Assembly: GCA_948467645.1 (NCBI GenBank)
Contig: CAOKFD010000042.1
Span: 1-23,818, forward strand
DNA: 23,818 nucleotides
Source of the DNA: Fimadaptatus sp948467645
GTDB taxonomy: Bacteria; Bacillota; Clostridia; Christensenellales; Aristaeellaceae
Direction: 5' to 3'
Numbering within the stretch: the first letter of the stretch is position 1; each line of letters begins with the position of its first letter. Positions 20,084 through 23,818 of this stretch are shown in pieces. The notes below the pieces were generated by a model, which made no database searches, had not been told where the DNA came from, and saw nothing but the letters and a program-made list of their open reading frames with translations. The position numbers were made by a program, and so were the translations under genes.

Positions 20084-21181
20084 ATGAGATTCAGGTGTAG
20101 ACAGGAATTGCTGATGGCGTCGCTGCAGACGGCTATAAAGGCTATATCGGGTAAGGTTACTCAGCCTATATTGGAAGGGGCGCTGCTGGAGGCGTTCGAT
20201 GGGATGCTGCGGATTACCTGCACTGACCTTAATATGGGGATCGTTACCCAGTTGGAGGCCGACGTCAGCGAGGAAGGGCGCGTCGTGCTGCCCGGTAAGC
20301 TGCTGGGCGAAATCGTAAGGCGATTGCCGCTGGGCGACGTGGATGTTAATGTTAAGGGCAATAACGCCGCTACGATCAGGTGCATGGGCTCACGCATGAA
20401 TATCGCAGGGTTTCCCGCCGAGGAGTACCCGCCGCTGCCCTCGCCCGAGGCCGCGCGCAGCGTTACGCTGCCTCAGAGCGCCCTCAAGGATATGATAAGG
20501 CAGACAAGTTTCTCGGTCGCAACCGAGGAGTCCAGACCCATATTCACCGGGTGCCTTATGGAGGTAGAGGAAACCGGCGTTAACCTGGTCGCGCTGGACG
20601 GATTCAGACTTGCGCTCAGGCATACCGAGCTGGAATCCTCCGTGGGCACGTTTAACGCGCTTATCCCCGGCAGATCGCTCAACGAAGTCGCACGCATACT
20701 CGGCGACGACGGCGACGTCGAACTTAAGCTGGATAAGACCCATGTGAGCTTTGAAATTGGCTCCACCCGCGTAGTCGCGCGCCTGCTGGAGGGCGAATTC
20801 ATCAAGTACCGCTCGATCATACCCGCGACGTGGAGCAGCCTGATAAGGGTTAACAGACAGGAACTGGCCGCGTGCATAGACCGCGCCTCGCTGATGGCCC
20901 GCGACGGCAAGAATAACCTGATGAAATTCAGCGTGGGCGACAATAAACTGGTCATAACCTCCAATTCCGAAATGGGCGACGCTTATGAGGAACTCGAGGC
21001 CGCGCACACCGGCGACGAACTGACCATATCCTTCAACATCCGCTTCATGAGCGACATAATGAAGGTGGTCGAGGATGACGAAATCGTAATGCGCTTCAAC
21101 TCCGCGGTAAGCCCCTGCGTAATCTGCCCCACCGAGGGAGACGCGTACACGTACCTGGTTCTGCCGGTACGCAATGCCTAA
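20084..21181 (+). CDS. dnaN: DNA polymerase III beta sliding clamp
   Basis: This 365-residue clamp has three repeated folds (about 1-120, 128-245, 246-365). The N-terminus MRFRCRQELLMASLQTAIKA and VTQPILEG, the RLALRHTE segment of domain 2, and the end VLPVRNA (equivalent to the classical VMPMRL tail) are characteristic. It forms a dimeric ring that tethers Pol III to DNA. The first ATG fits the family start. The ribosome-binding site (GAGGT, about 20067-20071) is rather far at 12 nt. The next gene, mnmE, begins 6 nt after the stop, so the two are co-transcribed. recF and gyrB, usual neighbours, are absent. Confidence 0.96.
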   Translation: MRFRCRQELLMASLQTAIKAISGKVTQPILEGALLEAFDGMLRITCTDLNMGIVTQLEADVSEEGRVVLPGKLLGEIVRRLPLGDVDVNVKGNNAATIRCMGSRMNIAGFPAEEYPPLPSPEAARSVTLPQSALKDMIRQTSFSVATEESRPIFTGCLMEVEETGVNLVALDGFRLALRHTELESSVGTFNALIPGRSLNEVARILGDDGDVELKLDKTHVSFEIGSTRVVARLLEGEFIKYRSIIPATWSSLIRVNRQELAACIDRASLMARDGKNNLMKFSVGDNKLVITSNSEMGDAYEELEAAHTGDELTISFNIRFMSDIMKVVEDDEIVMRFNSAVSPCVICPTEGDAYTYLVLPVRNA

Positions 21182-21187
21182 AGTAAA

Positions 21188-22546
21188 ATGAATGTAAAAT
21201 ACATCGAGGGCGACACCATAGCCGCGTGCGCAACCGCGCCGGGCGAGGGCGGAGTGGCCATTGTGCGCGTGTCCGGCCCGGACGCGGAGGGCATGATGCG
21301 CAGGTTCTTTAAGAAACTGCCCGAGAGAATCGAGTCGCACCGCATGTACTACGGGCATATCGTGGGCGCGGGTGCGCGCGAGGAAGCGCTGTGCGTGCTG
21401 ATGCGCGCGCCGCGTTCCTACACGCGCGAGGACGTATGCGAATTTAACATACACGGCGGCGGCGAGACGGTGGCGCGGCTTTTGCGCGCGCTGTATAACG
21501 CGGGCGTGCGGCCGGCCGAGCCGGGCGAGTTCACGCGGCGCGCGTTCATGAACGGGCGCATTGATTTAAGCCGCGCCGAGGCCGTGATGAGCGTATTGCG
21601 CGCCAAGGGCGACGCGGCTTTGCGCGCGGGCCTGCGCGAGATGGACGGCGGGATTGCGCGCGAGGTAGGCCGGGCGTGCGGCGAGCTGACGGGCATGTTA
21701 GCCGAGATCGGCGCGGCGCTTGACTTTCCGGAGGAAATCGACGAAACCGAGATTGAGGCCGGACTTATACCCAAGATACGGGCCTTGTCTAAAAAGCTGA
21801 ACGAAGAATGCGGGCGGCGCGCGGGGGACATGCTTTCGCGCGGGCTGAGCGCGGTACTGGCGGGGCGGCCCAATGTGGGCAAGTCATCGCTGATGAATGC
21901 GCTGCTGGGCTGCGAGCGGGCGATTGTTACGCGTGCGGCGGGGACCACGCGCGACGTTCTGACTGAAGAACTAGAGCTAAGCGGGTACCGGGTCAGGCTA
22001 TCGGACACGGCGGGCCAGCGCGACGCGGACAACGAAGCGGAGCGGATGGGTGTGGAGCGGGCGCGGGCGGCTTTGAAGGCGTGTGACATTGCGTTGATGG
22101 TGCTCGACCGGTCGGAGCCGCTTACGGGCGAGGATTTGGAGCTATTGGACGAGCGCGACGAGCGGCAGATACTTATACTGAACAAGGCCGATTTACCGCG
22201 GGCGTGGGATGCGAGCGACTTAACCCGGCGATTTGACGGGCGAACCATATGCGTGTCTGCGCGGAGCGGGGAAGGCATAGCTGATCTACGCCGGCTCATG
22301 AGCGAGAAAGCGGCGGCGTATGCGGAACCGGGCGCGATATTCCTACACGAGCGGCACATAAGCTGTGTCAGGCGCGCGTGCGGGTTAATGGACGCGGCGG
22401 CGGCGACTTTGGAGGCGGGCGCGTCATGCGAGTTAGCGGCGCTGGATTTAAGCGGCGCGTTAAGCGCCTTAGGCGAAATCACGGGCCAGACAACGGACGC
22501 CGACGTAATTAACCGAATATTCACGGACTTTTGCGTAGGAAAATAA
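21188..22546 (+). CDS. mnmE: tRNA uridine-34 modification GTPase MnmE
   Basis: This 452-residue enzyme, with MnmG, makes 5-(carboxymethyl)aminomethyl-uridine at the tRNA wobble position. The N-terminal tetrahydrofolate-binding domain (1-118) has DTIAACATAPGEGGVAIVRVSG. The helical region flanks an inserted G domain (about 215-375): GRPNVGKSS (G1, 226-234), TT at 253-254 (G2), DTAG (G3, 273-276), NKAD (G4, 332-335). The C-terminus ends FCVGK, keeping the catalytic CxGK cysteine (C449). The ATG has no visible Shine-Dalgarno and follows dnaN by 6 nt, suggesting translational coupling. mnmG is not in the window; in many Bacillota mnmE and mnmG sit together on the other side of dnaA. Confidence 0.96.
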   Translation: MNVKYIEGDTIAACATAPGEGGVAIVRVSGPDAEGMMRRFFKKLPERIESHRMYYGHIVGAGAREEALCVLMRAPRSYTREDVCEFNIHGGGETVARLLRALYNAGVRPAEPGEFTRRAFMNGRIDLSRAEAVMSVLRAKGDAALRAGLREMDGGIAREVGRACGELTGMLAEIGAALDFPEEIDETEIEAGLIPKIRALSKKLNEECGRRAGDMLSRGLSAVLAGRPNVGKSSLMNALLGCERAIVTRAAGTTRDVLTEELELSGYRVRLSDTAGQRDADNEAERMGVERARAALKACDIALMVLDRSEPLTGEDLELLDERDERQILILNKADLPRAWDASDLTRRFDGRTICVSARSGEGIADLRRLMSEKAAAYAEPGAIFLHERHISCVRRACGLMDAAAATLEAGASCELAALDLSGALSALGEITGQTTDADVINRIFTDFCVGK

Positions 22547-22579
22547 CCGCGCATACGTTACTATTGCCCGATTATGGGC

Positions 22580-22585
22580 TATAAT
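22580..22585 (+). promoter_or_regulatory. -10 element of the DUF1858 gene with adjacent dyad
   Basis: A consensus TATAAT overlaps by one base position the end of a dyad GCCCgattatGGGC (22566-22579). The -35 region is weak, so the dyad may bind a regulator. Confidence 0.5.
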
Positions 22586-22640
22586 ACAACCGAAGCGAAA
22601 AACGCGCCACCAAACGGCGCTAAAAATATGGAGGTTCAAC

Positions 22641-22850
22641 ATGGAAGCAAAGATAACCAAAGAAATGAGCATAGCCGAGGTCCTACGCATCAACCGCATG
22701 ACCGCCCCCATCTTCATGCAGTACGGTATGCACTGCCTCAGCTGCCCCCACGCCACCGCCGAGTCCCTCGAAGAAGCCGGCGCCGTTCACGGCATCGACG
22801 TTGACGAACTCGTTGCGGATCTCAACAAGTTTATTGCTGAAAACGCTTAA
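22641..22850 (+). CDS. DUF1858 domain protein, CxxC redox-type
   Basis: This is a 69-residue single-domain DUF1858 protein, the prismane-associated / hybrid-cluster-linked small family. It starts MEAKITKEMSIAEVL, followed by the typical FMQYGMHCLSCPHATAESLEEA with a CLSC (CxxC) pair around residues 33-36, then GIDVDELVADLN. The cysteines suggest a disulfide or metal/redox function; the actual role is unknown. GGAGG lies 7 nt from the ATG. It has its own TATAAT promoter 55 nt upstream, so it is not simply a third gene of the dnaN-mnmE operon. The 425-bp structured element starts 2 nt after its stop. Confidence 0.9.
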   Translation: MEAKITKEMSIAEVLRINRMTAPIFMQYGMHCLSCPHATAESLEEAGAVHGIDVDELVADLNKFIAENA

Positions 22851-22851
22851 T

Positions 22852-23275
22852 GGGGTACGTGTTCTTTCTTTTCAGGAGAAAAGAAAGAACCAAAGAAAAG
22901 CCGATTGGGTCTTTCTCCCGCATGGCTGCTTAGATTCTTACGCTTTTTAGGGGCTATATACGGGAAGCTGCCCGGATTTCTTGCGCTGCTTGGCTCGCCC
23001 AGAGCCAGCGGCGTTTTCTTTTTTCGCTTATTGTTGGCTCACGCTTACTTTAATCTTAGTAGTTTCGGGATTCCGCGAATGGGGTTTTTCTATTTAGCTG
23101 GTTTGCGCCCGCGCCGCGTTCGCCACCCCTCGGCGGCTCAGATGGAATGTCGGCGGTGAGGTTCACGGCCGCCGGAAAGCAGGGCGGCCGCGAAAACTGG
23201 CCCTCCCGACGCGGAACTAGATGTATGAGCCGCCATCCTTGCCTCGCCCACCATAAATTAAAGTGGGCGAGGAAG
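22852..23275 (+). repeat. Structured ~425-bp dispersed element, copy 5 (full length)
   Basis: It carries the core hairpin 22861-22873/22878-22890 (loop AGGA), CCAAAGAAAAGCCGATTGG, and a terminator hairpin at 22984-23013 with a T-rich tail. The stem CGGCCGCC (23166-23173)/GGCGGCCG (23183-23190) and the terminal stem CCTCGCCCAC (23242-23251)/GTGGGCGAGG (23263-23272) follow. Both late stems differ from copy 3 by paired changes that keep the pairing. Confidence 0.9.
22984..23021 (+). terminator. Terminator inside repeat copy 5
   Basis: CGCTGCTTGGCTC pairs with GAGCCAGCGGCG (one wobble/bulge), loop GCCCA, followed by TTTTCTTTTTT. It would end the DUF1858 transcript. Confidence 0.7.
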
Positions 23276-23715
23276 GTGGATTGCGGTAATCGGGCTTCTG
23301 TATGAGCATCTTCCACGCTCGGAGAGCGGCTTTGCGCGGTGCGGGGGTGATGGGCGCTGGAGGAGTATTTTTAGGCGTTCGGTCGGGGATGGGCGGCTGG
23401 CTTTATGGTGAGGCTGAAGTCAGTGCTCGGGCTGTTATCGTTTGAATGCTCAGGCAGGAGCTATTGCTCAGGCAGTTATCCTATTAGTCGTTAAGGCAGA
23501 AGTCATCGCTTGGGATATTAGTCGTCAGAGCGTTAAGGCGGCAATCGCGGCCTGATTGCGCCGGATGAGTTGAGGCGAAACGCGCGTTAAGGCGGGCGTT
23601 CGGGCGGTTTTCCATTCGAAATACTTATGCTGCAATACGCAAAACAGGCTCAAACCGGCCTGAAAACAGCCCATGTGAGCCTCAAAACGGCCCCAAACAG
23701 CCATGAACGGCGAAA
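23276..23715. other. Gene-free region before the terminal promoter
   Basis: I see no credible gene. 23415-23540 contains loose repeats of a GCTCAGGCAG / GTTAAGGC motif every 18-24 bp. 23640-23710 repeats AAAACAGGCTC / AAAACGGCC-like segments. These look like degenerate simple repeats. Confidence 0.45.
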
Positions 23716-23719
23716 AGTT

Positions 23720-23781
23720 CAAAAAAATCCGAAAAAAAGCTAAAAAGGGTATTGACAAGGGCAGGGAGTCTGTGCTATACT
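23720..23781 (+). promoter_or_regulatory. Strong promoter with UP-like A-tracts, probably of an rRNA/tRNA operon
   Basis: TTGACA (23752-23757), an 18-bp spacer and TATACT (23776-23781). Three A-tracts (about 23721-23746) lie immediately upstream of the -35, like an UP element. What follows (TGTCAGCGAGCGCCGCACACTG) shows no start codon and resembles a stable-RNA leader. The transcript runs out of the window. Confidence 0.65.
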
Positions 23782-23818
23782 AATTGAGCTGTCAGCGAGC
23801 GCCGCACACTGAACCGCA

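Noticed and set aside
20390..21454. Long minus-strand frame over dnaN and the start of mnmE
   Set aside because: It overlaps two certain genes and has no ribosome-binding site or recognisable domain.
21418..22554. Minus-strand Ser-rich frame over mnmE
   Set aside because: Shadow of mnmE; composition is Ser/Arg/Pro-rich with no motif.

Overview
The window looks like the replication-origin region of a moderately GC-rich Bacillota (Firmicutes) chromosome, probably class Clostridia. The evidence is dnaA and dnaN with TTATCCACA-type DnaA boxes and a Bacillus-like DnaA-trio unwinding element, strong GGAGG ribosome-binding sites, a long-form hpf, a class II PPK2, a DUF1858 protein, and small holin-like toxins of the Bacillus/Clostridium type I kind. 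I cannot name the genus from the sequence alone.

Layout. 1-3387: three consecutive M42 metallo-aminopeptidase paralogues on the minus strand, read as one operon. 3847-6152: a two-domain polyphosphate:AMP phosphotransferase and the ribosome hibernation factor hpf, both on the plus strand; both fit a nutrient-stress theme. 6350-7290: two tandem type I toxin-antitoxin modules plus a third unit with only the antisense RNA left. 7355-9618: a CPA2-type cation/proton antiporter divergent from a LysR-type regulator. 9722-10672: a GtrB-like membrane glycosyltransferase. 10867-11439: a small J-domain protein. 11908-13100: two more toxin-antitoxin modules in the opposite orientation, arising from a tandem duplication of about 609 bp. 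13377-15188: an ABC-F (Uup-like) ATPase. 16179-17890: dnaA with DnaA-box clusters on both sides (bipartite oriC). 17890-20083: an unusual gene-free gap of about 2.2 kb between dnaA and dnaN. 20084-22546: dnaN and mnmE, closely spaced. 22641-22850: a DUF1858 redox protein. 23752-end: a very strong promoter with upstream A-tracts, probably driving an rRNA or tRNA operon beyond the window.

The intergenic DNA is the striking part. (i) A structured element of about 425 bp is present in four copies (1-310 truncated, 11453-11874, 19517-19941, 22852-23275). It starts with a 13-bp perfect hairpin, contains a terminator-like hairpin, and has two further hairpins with compensatory base changes between copies. 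Its first ~70 bp also occur as inverted pairs bounding two composite elements (3500-3805 and 15192-15737). (ii) A 159-bp MITE with 13-bp terminal inverted repeats and TA target duplications occurs twice, plus one fragment. (iii) The four toxin modules share a 5-codon upstream ORF (MALGF) whose stop codon overlaps an anti-Shine-Dalgarno segment that can pair with the toxin ribosome-binding site. The pairing is kept, with base changes on both sides, between the two module types. This is the best candidate here for an undescribed regulatory arrangement.

All calls come from reading the sequence. No database search, folding or alignment program was run.
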